Shown here: positions 10,201 to 22,700 of the stretch, in pieces
Layout of the letters: each line of letters starts with the position of its first letter
Numbering within the stretch: the stretch's first letter is position 1
Origin: Armillaria gallica
Lineage: Eukaryota; Basidiomycota; Agaricomycetes; Agaricales; Physalacriaceae
Assembly (NCBI GenBank): GCA_037576215.1
Contig: JBANDB010000006.1
Location: 3,596,001 to 3,660,000 of the forward strand
Direction of reading: 5' to 3'
DNA length: 64,000 bases
Position numbers and translations under genes: made by a program
The notes under the pieces: generated by a model
The model's database searches: none
Told to the model about the DNA's origin: nothing
Seen by the model: only the letters and a program-made list of their open reading frames with translations

Positions 10201-13094
10201 ACTGAGCCGCGAGCGTACGGCTCGGCGAGTACGTTCCTCGCCACCGTTATTGACCAAGGCTTTGAACAAACCCGCAGGGACGGTATTGTTCGATACAGTG
10301 TGCTTGAAGTCGAGTGGTATCGGTGCCCGCTTCGTCTTTGAACTAGAAGGCAGGTCAAATGCATCCGCTTGAGAGTCACCATACTCGGCACGGGCCGTGC
10401 TCTCGTCTTGCAGAGATTCTTCATTGGGCTCTGCAGGCGGTATCGGCGGTAAAGTCGCGGCAGCAGAAAAGCCAGCAAATGTGAACGGCTCTGCAGACGG
10501 GTCAACGGAGGAATGGCCAGATCTGTTAAGACGTGGCGATGGCATCTGATGGAAGGCCGGAGAATCAGCAGTCGGAGGGAACTTGAACGATGCCATACTA
10601 TCTCCCTCTTCCATAGTTTCACTTGATCCGTGGCGTCTACGCTTTTCGCGGCCTTGAACCCGGAATGGCGATGACTGATCAACAGGGGGGACGGGGAGCG
10701 GCCTGTAAGGCTCAGCCAGAGGGAATACAGGACCCGCAGCCTTGAACGTGAAAGCACTTGGCTTGAATTCTTGAGCACCGGCATTGAGTGGTTTGCCCAA
10801 AGACGCCGCACGCGAGTGGGTGTGGTCGCCAGAGCCAGCGAACCCATCGGATTTCCATGAACTCTGAAGCGGAGCGCCGAAAACGAAGGGCTTAGCATTA
10901 GGATTAAGACGAGGAACGGCCGGCTTAGGCTCAGGGAACTCAAGGTTAAAGTCGGACGGGTGACGCGAATGAGCTTGGGCTGGGTCGTGAATAGAATGCT
11001 GTCCGGAGGGCAAACGAGAGTGAGGTAGGGGGGAAGAGGTCGAGATGAGCGTCCGCTCATATTTGAAGGAGGACGTTCATAATAATTATGCACGCCAAGA
11101 TAACCTTCGTGGTCATGCAATTGCTCTTCCTCGCTCGGATTAGATATAATATCTTCCTCGCTGGATCGAGCCAATACCATAGTATTTTCAGGTGGACGAG
11201 GGAAGTTAGGTATACGTCTCGGCTGTTCAGCATCTTGCTGTAAGGCTCGGCGCCGTACTCGGCGGTCAAGACGCTGCTGCCGTGCTCTTTCTTCATCTGA
11301 AGGATTTGACCATTCGCCAATACTCTAAACGAAATATTAGTAAGGAGACAAAGTAGAGTTGGGTCACCACACACCTCATCGTCGGAACTCTCGTGGCCCA
11401 TGAACACATCCTCTGACCCGGTCCATTCCTCAACACCATCCAAATCATGTTTCTCCTCCATACTGATGTTTGCGTCGGCAATAGGCTCCAAATCGGTCCT
11501 CTCATTTATTCCATCGACGTTGAACACACCAAACGATCTGAGAGAAAGCGCAGCCGATAACTTTGACGTGTGCCTTGAATGGCGCTGGCTCTGTGAAGCA
11601 GTTGTCATACCAGCGTCCTCCGTTCCCCGATCCTCGTCATCATCAACTTCTTCATCAAAGCCTTCTTCATCGGAGTCAGCTTGAGACATGTTCTCGTCTT
11701 CTGCAACTTCCTCTTCTTCCTCTTCCTCTTCGGGAATATCAAGACCGAACCCTCTAGTGAAATCTGGCCTACTGTCGGGGCGACTAACGGATAGAGGTGG
11801 TGCCAAAGATGGAAGTGCAACAGGGACTCGGCCTTGAGGAGCATGAATTTCGCCGATAGCAGGAGGGCCCGGAGAAACACGCGGCGAACGCGAGGGCATT
11901 TGATCAGAACCTAAAACAGCATCATGTCCAAACGGATTCAGCGAGGCAACAGATCCGTTGTTGTAAGGAAATAGGGATTGTGTGGAAGGCTGCGCAAGAG
12001 ACATGCTGTGTCCGTGTCTATTCATCATAAACCTTGGTCCCTGTTGATGTGGCGACGGTGACATGCCAAAAGATGGCTGAGGAGAAGGGGCTAAAGAATT
12101 ATTGGATGACGCGTTTTGTGATTGCTGGAGTTTGTTGAGCTTGAAGAGAAGAAGAGCAGGGTCCGCGGGCGAAGATATCTAGAACGAACCATGAAACGTA
12201 GGGGATGAGCAGGAGTGAAAAGACATACGGATGCCGCACGCGCATGAGGTGCATATATATGAGGTACATTACTTCCCGATCCGCGTTCTACACCCAGTTT
12301 CTCCAATTTCTCCTCTATAGCCATTTGCTTCATCGTATCCCAGGCGCTCTGTTATGTCGAGTTAGTAGAGGGAGAGGGAGCTACAATAGTGATGATCTAA
12401 CCTTGCCTGGCAAAAAGACGTCAATGGATGGTGGGATATCATACCTCCAGTCATTTGAGGGGTATATCTCTATTGAGCATGTTTCTACCGCCGCAACGTC
12501 AGGGAGTGGCAGAATAACGGGATCACTCAAAGGATTCCTCGCCCACGAAGCGCGACCGACCACTTGTCCATTATCTCCGGTGATATCCTCCTTTGGGAGA
12601 TTGACGACAATCTTTTTGGGCTTCATTTGTGACGCGGGCGGTGTGCTCGATCCAGAGGCTGCTATTGCAGCGGGGGGTATTGGACTGACTTTACGATTCG
12701 GCCCTCCTAAAACGGCCTTGGGAGGACCTCCAATACTAAGCTGTCTCCTGTTTCTGCCTGGAAAAGGATGGCCTCCAGGTGGACCATTCATCGACATGGA
12801 TGGCCGCGAAAAGTGACCACCCATGGGTGTCATGGGGTACCCGCTGGGAGGATGGATGCCAGCAGCTGCCAGCTGGGCAATGCTTGCCTGTCCGGCGTGA
12901 TGGGTTGGTCGACCTGGGCCGAACGGGCCTTGAGGGAAAAAGTTTTGCATGGGAGTTTGCATAGGAAGAGGAGGGTGGAAGCCCTGCTGAATAGACGTCG
13001 GTAGAGCTGGGGAATACATTGTCTGCATGGGCTGCTGCATATTGAGCGAGGCCGGTATATTGAGCCTTGGCAAGGCGTCGCGATGCCTCGCCAT
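7293..13094 (-). CDS. Large proline-rich and coiled-coil protein, function unknown
   Basis: I do not recognise the family. Seven exons, all joined by phase-0 introns, give 1,814 residues: 13094-12402, 12348-12229, 12178-11375, 11324-11094, 10998-8311, 8249-7743 and 7694-7293. The first ~230 residues are rich in Pro, Gln, Met and Gly, then comes the short conserved-looking stretch NDWRYDIPPSIDVFLPGKS and a helical DTMKQMAIEEKLEKLG. A strongly acidic tract with eight consecutive Glu lies near residue 420. From about residue 980 to 1700 the sequence is dominated by heptad-like helices with leucine, alanine and glutamate, indicating long coiled coils; the tail is Ser/Pro-rich and ends DEDGWWT. 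This fits a scaffold such as a septation, spindle-pole or endocytic component, but that is only inference. The 95-bp intron 10999-11093 is longer than the others and less certain. Confidence 0.75.
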
Positions 13095-14247
13095 GGTCTA
13101 CGAGTCTGGAAAAGGCAGCGAGTAATAAGCTGAAGGTGAACGAGTCGGACGATACCGACGACGGCACCGGCGAGAGAAGCGACAGGTGAAAGCGTCGAGA
13201 TGGTGGTCGACGACAGAAGGTATGAGGGAGAAAAAGGGCTCCGAGCAAATTCGAAGGCGAGCAATGCCGGCAGACCACTGCACGCTACTTAAGTATAAGC
13301 TTACGACCCGCTGTCCCACAAAGGCAGCCGTGGTCGGTGTCGCAAAGGCACAAAATATACACCACGTGCCACCACGTTCTCAAATAATTTCCGGCAAACA
13401 TCAATGCTTCAAGCTCAAGAATAATAACGATTGATACATCGAGGATTGGACAATAGGACTCTTTGCAAAGTGCCCTAGTAACAATGCCTACTCATGCATG
13501 TCATTGACAAATAGTAACTGCGGGGTTGCCGGTCAAGTGTCCTGGGAGACGCGACACAGAATGAGATGGTTGCAAGTGTTTAATGTAGCCTTTAGGGAAC
13601 TTCCCAACGACATACTCCGGCAGTAGCAAGGATAATTGCAAGCCATTGGGAGTTTTGTCCATACACCATGAAAAAAACACGTTGGGCTCGTGAACGGCAG
13701 GGTCAGAAACCCGCTTTCCCAGGTGTGGCACTTCCGAGGCGGGGTATGGCTCGCTTAATGTGTTCTTCTGTTCTAGAAGAGAACGTCGGCGCAGGGACGG
13801 CTCCGAAAGAATTATAATTGCAGGGTAGAGAATATCACTCACATCAATAATTGCCCAGCAATGCGTGCGGAAGCATGCTTAAGCGAATCCAGTATTCGTA
13901 CCCTAAGGGTAAAATTTAACACGTCCCGGAACCGTTGAAAGGAATAACAGAATAGTACGACTGAATGGGCGGTGTCGCGCTTCGGGCTTCGAGTCGCAGT
14001 TTAAAGGCACAGAGAGGGAAAGGACAGTAAAGGGGCAACCATAGTTCGCAACCACGCAACTATAACCGAAAAGATAATCGACCTGTTTGAGTTTAATAGA
14101 TAATCATTGTCCTCAGAAAGTAAATCAATAGGGTCTTTCTCAAAACTGACGTTCCCTATCGTGCTTAACTTCTACTTCTCTATATCGCCGGATTCGATAC
14201 CATTTCTCAGGCCCGTGCTTTCTGTGAAGATAGCGCATCGCGAGTAC
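13095..14247. other. Intergenic region with coiled-coil gene promoter
   Basis: The first ~300 bases are the likely promoter and 5' untranslated region of the minus-strand coiled-coil gene. A 113-codon minus-strand frame at 13,501-13,842 starts with ATG but resembles no family I know and has no clear gene context. The remainder shows nothing recognisable. Confidence 0.4.
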
Positions 14248-15354
14248 TTACATGGCGGCTGTACTATCTCCTTGAGACGATGCCGGTGTCCTGGTGGATA
14301 TGAGACCTGCCGTACAACGAGGCAACTTCAAAGTACTCGTTTTTGCTGTCGCCTGCTGCTTCTCCGACCATTTTCTGCTGGCAGACCAAACGGTAGCAAG
14401 CAACACAGCGATGATTTCGAAATATATGTTGGTAATGATGATGTAGGTGGCGTCGAGAAATAATCGAGCTTTGAAAGCAAAAACAAGTTGAACGAAGGAA
14501 AGCATGACAGGGAAAACAAAGTTGGAGACAGCGATCCAGAATAAAGTACTGATACGTTTTGAATAAGAGGCTGGGACGTGGTCAATTTTAGCGTCACATG
14601 AAGAATCGTACAACTTACTCGACATGGCGGCTCTGTCTGAGGCGATAGAGAAAGATAGCTGACGCATACCTGAAGAAGAACATCAAAGTTGGCTCCGACA
14701 TATTATATACTAGCAACCTACGCATTGTCGAGCATTTGTAGAGACCATTCCACTTTTTCGAAAGGAAGGTTCCAAGACTGTTGCGCAACAACAATAGGGT
14801 TTCCTCCCGCCAAAATGGTAGGAAACCACGTAATCCAGAATACCAAAATGTTGACAAACCGAGCGACTTTCATGCAACACAACGGAATGTACACGATCAT
14901 GAGAGTCAACTGAGATGTTCTTCGAAGAGGATAAATCGTCAGCACTCTAAGCACCAAGATTGATTCGGTGAAGAGTGGTAAGGCATTGATGAAAATTGTT
15001 TGTACGATGACGGTTGTACCGGCAATTGTCATCTCCGGGGACAACATAGTCGTAATCTACAAATCCACATAGTTTCAGCTGGTGAGTATTCTCCGAGGTC
15101 AATTACACTCACCCCATGATAATAAGCCAGGACGCCCAAGGTCAGACCCATGATGATAGATGCAACATTCAGCATGAAGATCGGCGTCGCCTCAAGGACT
15201 CGGAGGAGAACAAAAATAATGTGAAGAGAAGTGGAATCAAGACTGAAGACCACGCTGAGCATAGAAGCAATAGTTTAAGAGACGGGCGAATCACTGCGAG
15301 ATAGTTAAGCCCGGGGGGAGGTGAGGGATAACTTGTAGGAGTGGACGACATTGT
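14248..15354 (-). CDS. Multi-pass membrane protein of a fungal family, one frame break
   Basis: Several long hydrophobic helices are visible, for example LKLLLLCSAWSSVLIPLLF, IFMLNVASIIMGLTLGVLA, TVIVQTIFINALPLF, FVNILVFWITWFPTIL and YIIITNIYFEIIAVLLATVW, so about seven membrane spans are expected. The layout resembles an uncharacterised, receptor-like membrane family common in mushroom fungi. That is recalled resemblance rather than proof. Exons are 15354-15113, 15056-14722, 14669-14619 and 14548-14248, with introns of 56, 52 and 70 bp. Their total length is one base short of a multiple of three. The break lies near 15,180-15,195, where the reading must change frame between SSESLRR and PIFMLNV without any possible intron. 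It could be a pseudogene, or the base could be missing from the assembly. The function and ligand are unknown. Confidence 0.6.
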
Positions 15355-16726
15355 AATAGCTTTGAGTCTGCGTCTGTTGGAAAATTCCAGCACCCTTTCA
15401 TACTTGGATCGAAGATTGTATGAGTGTTTCAGGACCATGATGTGGTCTGGGTGCTCAGACTCGGGAAACGGTACTACCGAGAAACCTGTACTTGAGCGTG
15501 CCATATCGAGTAAAGCATTGAATCGCGGTTCCTGTAAGTGCTAGCGCACCATGAAGATGAAGAATCAGAAGATGAGCAGCGGTCGTTTGTTCAGTTGTCC
15601 GATAACTCCACATCAGTCCACAGAGACTGATGATTGAGACTCACAGTAGCGCCAAAGTCTGCTACTGACAGGTGGGACTGATGTATCGTTGATATTTGCA
15701 TTGTTGCATCGTAAACGCCCGTCAGGACCATCGGGTAGGCCAAGACTGAGAGGGAGAAGCAATGTGGGGTCCGTACTGGTAAACCGTCAGCGCAGCAGGT
15801 TGTACCACCTTTGAACGACAGCCACGCATCCGTTATCCTGAGTTGCGTCGGACATACTATATTGTGGTATGATGTGGGTAGATCGCTGGTGAGTCGTGAG
15901 AACTTGACTGTGCAGATGCCCCAAAGAATGGCTTTGCTTCAACGGAGAGAGGCCAGCATTTCAACATGATTAAGCATCTCAAGTCGGAATCTTGGTTCGA
16001 CGTGACGTACGTCTTCCCAAGAGTAGCACGTCAAGGACGAAGGCGCAGGCACAAACAAATCCACTCAGAGTGATGGATATACGTGTAACAAAACTTGCTG
16101 ATCCATTTGAAACCACAAAGACGAGGCGAGCCTCAGGCACCTTGAGCAATTCGCGAGATGTTCGTGGTCAAGGTTGTCAACTTGAAGGATCAATCGATCA
16201 AGTTGAGGCGGAGACTGAACGTATAACTCAATAATATTATTCGGCCCGTTCAAGATGACCAATCATAGTACTTCGTTTCACTTCGCCTTGTTTCTCCCCC
16301 TTCAGATCGACGACACCGGCATCTTTGAGTGTCCTAATCTATTATCGCAGTGAGTATAAGTAATTGACGATCTCGGTCAACGGCCGGTACTGAGTCATGA
16401 ATATCTTTGGCATATGAATTCACAGGTAACGCCCCGGTAAATAGACCAAGATGAAAGGAGGAAACCTCCGCCTTTTCCATGGTTTTCTATATCTTGATTA
16501 CCTTCAACACACCTTGAACTCAAGCACTTATTGATAACTTCATGTCAACACACAGCGGCGGCCATAAACGCGCGGCTACGACCACGTGCTAATTGTGGCT
16601 AACGAACTTAATTTATTTGTACGCGATTAATTAGGTTTATTTGTCTTAGAAATCTTGTCACTGTGCCTCTTTTTTTGTCTTCGCCTACTTTACACGCAAC
16701 TCGCCCTCTTTTCCAGCACCGGCTCC
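15355..16726. other. Intergenic region, nothing assigned
   Basis: This 1.37-kb region lies between the membrane protein gene and giant gene copy A and must contain the promoters of both. A small plus-strand frame at 15,992-16,234 has no resemblance to a known protein. The pyrimidine-rich sequence near 16,650-16,720 is a plausible core promoter or leader of copy A. Confidence 0.4.
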
Positions 16727-19700
16727 ATGGAGGAGCTCCTCTATATCATCAATCATGTCTTTTTACCCCCAAAATTACCCCATGCAGATGACCGAGAGTC
16801 AGCAAACGATATTCCCTCTGTCGCATCGTCTGGATTCTGCTAAAAGATTCCAGGCCTCCCATTCCAATTCAGATCACTGGGAGTCGATTGTCAAGATGCT
16901 CAGAAAATTCAAAGCTTCGCAAAAACACGGAGCTCTTCCACTCGCAGAGGTAGAGGAACAGTTATCAGAGATGACAGATGGAGGTACGACGCGTTTAATA
17001 TCCATAGCATGGATTACTGACACAAAATCGGTGCCAGATGTCTTGACATATTATATTCACGCACAAAACGCAGGCGTCATCTTTCGGATGGTGGACGATC
17101 AAGTCGTCTTTGAGTGCTTCGAAGCTGCCGTGCCCAGCGAGCAAGTGATGGCTGTCGTCGGAAAGCTCATACGTTCTTTTCCCGGTCCTGCAATCTCGTT
17201 CCCATCAGAGCTACTCACCAACAACGACTTCTGTCGTGAGCTCGCGTCATTCCTGGTGCACATGAGCAAAGATGTCCTGGATCCCGCTGCGAAGCTGCCG
17301 GAGGATGGCGGTAGTACCAGCACACAAGAGAGGAGAGTCCCCCATCCTCGATACATCACCCAACTCCTCACCGGCATCTTGTATGGCCTTGAAGGAGGTT
17401 CCTCTGCGAATGTCTATCGTTTTACCAAAAGAATAGGCGATGACATTCTGTCAGATAGAACTCAAGCGCCCTGGCGCCGTTCACCACTGTGGCTCGTCCT
17501 CCGCGTTGCTCTACAATCGAGCCTTTACGAAGGTTGGTGGTTTTGTTGCTATCTGATTCGGTCTAATGCCCCTATCCAGGTGATGACCACGCAGAATATA
17601 AGTCATTCATGGCGTTCTTTATGGCCGGAATCATGGAGCGCGCTATGAGGGAGAATCTGCGTGACAGCAGCCTGCTTTTCTGTATGAGGGCGAAGATATG
17701 TGGTCGAGTCTATAAGCTCGGCGCCGCTGTTCCGAATTTTGTGGTTCAGCGCGTCGAGGACATCGCAGGACGCGCGGAAGGTCTTTTACAGAAGAAGTGG
17801 AAGGCGATTCAAAACAGCCAGGCAAAATCGTCGCGATGGGACCCTAATAATCTTGACATCGTGGCCGATACGGCTCTAGCCCTTCCGCAGTCCAAACCAG
17901 CCGCCAAGCGAATACTCCAATACGCTATCACAGTCCACACCCCATCTGTCTTCCAGGCCGAACACGTCCCTCGCCTTCGAAAGACGCGTAATTTCCATGA
18001 CTTCACCCGCGACAAACTCAGTGGGGCTTTTACAGCTGATGCACGCATCGCATTGGCCGATTTCGAGTTCTGTGTCCAAAACTATTTGGATATCTGGTTG
18101 ATCCGTGCTTTGACGGACTCGTCGTCTTCCGCTATTCTTTCTGTTTGTGTGGAAGAGTATATGAAAGCTGCGAGGAATGCGTACGTATCAAATCCAGAGG
18201 ATGAGTCAATCATGATTTTAACTCTGATGGATCTATGGGTTGCAATGGACAAAGTCGCAGTGTCGCAGTGTCCATTGCTAAGCGAATATTCTCCAGAAAT
18301 TCCCCTCGATCTTCTTCAGCCAATCCTCTTGCGCAAGTCCAAGACTTTTCAACGTTTGGGAGAAATATATCGGTACTTGCGACAACGTTACGAATCTGTG
18401 ATGGATGGGAGCAGTGTGTTCGATACCCAAGTTACCGACGATAGCTTCGCTGTGCGATACTACAATTCTCCTGATGGCGATGGATATCAGGACCTCAAGG
18501 CGCGGATCGAACGTGACGCCAACAAGGAGCGGAAGCGGGTAATCCAGCAGATGAAGTCCAACTGTGTCAGACGCTCAAATCTTGTCGCTGAAGCGGAGGG
18601 GTTAGGACACACCAAGGTCAAGAAGATTATCGGTCGAGGTCGCACTCGGCGAGAAGAGTACGTTCACGATACATACGCCTGTCGTAAATGCCAGGCAGAA
18701 ACGGAGGTTCGCAGTATGAAAACTGAAGTACACGAATGGCCATTGCCTCCCGATAACTCTGTGATGGAAAAGCTCGTGCTTTTCGAAATGGTGCCCCCCG
18801 AAGTGTTCAAACACTGGAGATCAACGACATACTTCATTCTTCATGATGTCTGCATCCCACTTTCCTCTCGCAAGAACGAACGTGCTCGTCCTCCCGTCAC
18901 TCTAACTTCTTATCGTCCCCTCCAGGGCTACGTCCAAGAAGCAGATGGTCCCGGAAAAGTGACACTGGCTTCATTGGCACAACCCTTGACTAAGAGCAAT
19001 CCGTACCATGCTGTGCCGTGCTCAGAGTCTGATGTCTGCCAACCCAACGCCTTGAATTATCGTCTGTACGATGCAGTTGGGGACGCTTGGATTGACGATC
19101 CCTTCGAGAGTTGCGATATCCGGGATCTCTGCACCCTTCGCATCACTCCAGACGGCGTATATGAAGGTCTGACATACGCGATCCGGGATACAACTCATTC
19201 ATCGAACGATGTCATTGCGAATCAATCAGATTGCCCTCAAGGGCTGACCTTGCACGAATACGAGGCGTTCGGTAATTTGCGGGCTGGACCCAGACTACAG
19301 TGGCTCAATATTGCTAGAGAGCTGAGATCTCGTATACTGACATTCAGCCGTGATCCGGTACATGCGCTTCTGACACAGAGCGCGTGGCAGGTGGGTGTGG
19401 TGTCAGACGATGGTACCTTGCAGTGGCACCAGGAGTTGGAGTCTCCCGACTTCTGTGAGCTCCTTCTGAGAGAACAAGACGATCTATTAGGGAGTGTCGA
19501 AGCCAATTGGCTTGAAGGTGTTACCGTGCGGACGATCATTCTGCTTGCTAGTCGAATGCTAGCGTCCGTAGCATCTACTTCGGAGCCTGCTGTCGACTTG
19601 GCATATCAGTTGCTCCGTCGGGCCAGAGGAATAACATTCTCTTGGATGCGCCAACTCGTCAGTAAACTCCAACGAGCGGAGGAAGAGGATGCTATCTGCG

Positions 19701-22700
19701 ATTTTCAACGGCGTGTCTTCGAGATAGCGGCGACGTGTCGTTGTACCTACGATGTCGATCCTATACACTTATCGAAACTCCTCCAATCTCGCGAAGACGT
19801 CGCTATTCTGATTGAGTGCGCCATCACGATCTACGATAACGCGCCCGCTAAGCCGCAGTCCATGTCACTCGATTTCCAAAGGTTGTTGAAACGGGATGAA
19901 CGTCTTACTTGTTCTATTGAGCCATGGCTATGCAAGAGACTGGGTGTAGGCAAGAATCCGGAAGCAGGCAAGAGAGTAGCGATAGAAGCGGATGGTTTGA
20001 ACGATGCTATCAAGTCAATATGGCCAGGGTATCGATCAAACCTTCAGTGGAGTTTGCTTGAGGAGCCCAATGAACGCTGGATCACAACGAAAACCATCGC
20101 CGACGCAGGCCAACATGCACAGGATGTGCACCTAAATCTTGTGACAGGTTCGCTTCTCATTAATGGCAAGCCACTTGGTCGTCTTCCGCGATCTATAACT
20201 GCGCATGCGATGTATACACGGATCTTTGGTTCGGTGAGTATTTTCGCCATCGTACACGAACTCTCCGTCTTATTTGTTATATCCTCTAGAAAATTCTCGA
20301 CGTTGTTCCAGCTGATATGCCAGGTACTGAGTTTGCTTGTCGGTGCCTCATCTCGGACTGGCAGGTTTGTTCAACCCTTCAATTTACAGTGGTATATAAC
20401 TGAACTTTTGTTAGGTTTTCTTGGGACTTGATGACGGCCGTCTCATCGTGCGAACCAAGAAGGATAATCAAGTGCTGGAACTGATATCTCACCACGAGTT
20501 TAAACGCGACTTCCCCAAGCCCTTCGTCGAGGATCACGCACATTGGCTTGATTTGAACACCCACGAGATTGAATTTAGACCACTTTCCAGTTTATGGAAG
20601 TCGTCTCCCGAGCACTGGAGAATTTCATCTCTTGATTCGGTTCCAAAAATGAGCACTCCCTCTTTGCACATGATCGACATTCACAGCCCTACCTTCTACA
20701 TGGTGGCATCCAGACTGAAGGCTCTGGAAGATCCCGAGTTCATCATCATCACATCACCATCCGAATCTCCCAACCAACTTTTCCATGTTGATCTCCCACG
20801 CTTCCAGCTGTCCTTCTTCTTGAACGCGGATAAGGCTTTGGAATGTCAGAACCTTCCTGAAATGCTGATCGACGACAATCAGTCGGCCGGGACCCTTTTT
20901 GGACTGAAGAATTATCTATTCTTCGTTCCAGGATGATTATGATCTTCCTCGTTCTAGGCGCATCCTCATACCATATGGAGAGGTTCGCTATCAGCAGTAT
21001 CAAGACCACATCAGCATTTCTATTGAACGTGGTTCTTCCCGAAGGGTCGTCTATCACGAGTATATGATCGACAGTGACATGGGTTGTCTTGTCAGCCATA
21101 CCAGCCTGGCTGGAAAGCTGTATCAAATTTACCTCCATGCGCTGAGCAGTTATTGTCTCCCGGACCCTTTGACGAAGCAGACAGGTACAGAAGAAGCTCT
21201 TCGCGAACTTCAGTCTGCTGCATGCTTTTCGTTCCAATCGATCCAGAAAGAAGAAATCGCCCTGTTGAATAAGATCAGTACCTTGACTCCGCGTCGCTCA
21301 TGGGCCTCCAAATCGCAAACCAGCCACCGTGTCCACTGGCAAATCGACTTGTCGACTCTGGCTCAGCACTACTATTTTTCCAAACTTGTCGGTTCCATTT
21401 TGCAGCACGTACTTGCAATGCAAGTCTTTGCGGATAAGCCAGATGGTGACATTGATAGTAAAGATCCTACGCCGTCTCGCCTATCACACCGTGCAAATTT
21501 CCGTCTAGTTGCGTTCTATCCCGAGGAATTTGCATTTGCTCTCTCATCAAAGAGAGATGTGGTTCATCAGTCTAGAGACCTTGAGCGCGAGGATGAGAAT
21601 ATCTCGTCGAACATGTCGCATATGGTGCAAATTGGGCCATCTGCGCCAACGCAACCTCCGAGTCTACTGACTAAACTTTATGAGTGGAACAATATCGGAC
21701 CCTCCGACAGCGGAGTGGACTTTTCCTTCTCTTATAGGAGGCACTGGCTCGGCGCATCTTATTTAAAGCGAAACTGGATTCCGTTCATCTATTCAGTACG
21801 CTCAAGTCCGCAAAGCCCCGCATCTCTCCAGAGGCGCCGCTGGCAGTTGATTTTCACTTTCTCCGCTTTAGCGTATTGTGATGAAGAATTTCGGCCCATG
21901 ATCCCCTCACTCTTGGCATTGGCAGCACCCTCCAATGTGCATAACATGCAGGTCGACCAACCGTGGGCGAAGTCGGCTTCATCTCTATATCTCGATCTTT
22001 CAGTTGGAACGAAGCCTAGTCAGACAAGAGTGAAGGAGATGATCCTGGAGATGACTGTGTCCTTGCAGGAGAGTCCTGCCTGGAGAGCTCAAGCAGCGTG
22101 CTACGGAGGAGTACGATGCATTTCGCAACAGGAGGCGTTTGGCGTACGAAAATCTTCAGACACAGCAAGCGCAACAACTACTGCAGCGCCTCTTCCGCAC
22201 GTGGCCTTGCGAAGAGCCGAGCCTGACTACCCGTCAGGCGGCTGATTTCACCATGTTTGATGTCGCTACAGCCATGGTGAAGATCAAGCCGTATTTCAGA
22301 GCCTGTTACCACCATGATCGTGTAGTAAAGGTCATGAGCACAGCACAAGCTATCATCAATGATGCATTGCTAAACGCCATGGGAGAAACAGTGCCTCGAT
22401 ATCGTTTCAGCCCCTGCGCCGAGAGCCATAAGTCTATGACTTCCACTGTATCTCTCTCTCGGTTATTCACCCAAAGAGATCTGACCACAGCAAATGCTTT
22501 TATGGTCCCATTCCGCTCACTTGACCTTTCCAATTCTACACATACACCGCCAAATACCACCGAGCTCGGATCTCTCATCGATGAATTCCAACGGAGCTCC
22601 GATATGTGTAAGAAGCTCTACGGTAAAGATCTGGAGCAAAGTCAGCTGTCATTGTTGTCTCAACCACCCGCGCCATCTCTCCCTGCCTCGATTCTTTGGA

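Noticed and set aside
10999..11093. Frameshift in the coiled-coil gene
   Set aside because: A phase-0 GT-AG intron of 95 bp restores the frame and agrees with all other introns of this gene being phase 0, so a splice is the simpler explanation.
13501..13842. 113-codon minus-strand open frame
   Set aside because: No similarity to a family I know, no visible domain, and no support from neighbouring exons. It is kept only as a remark in the intergenic entry.
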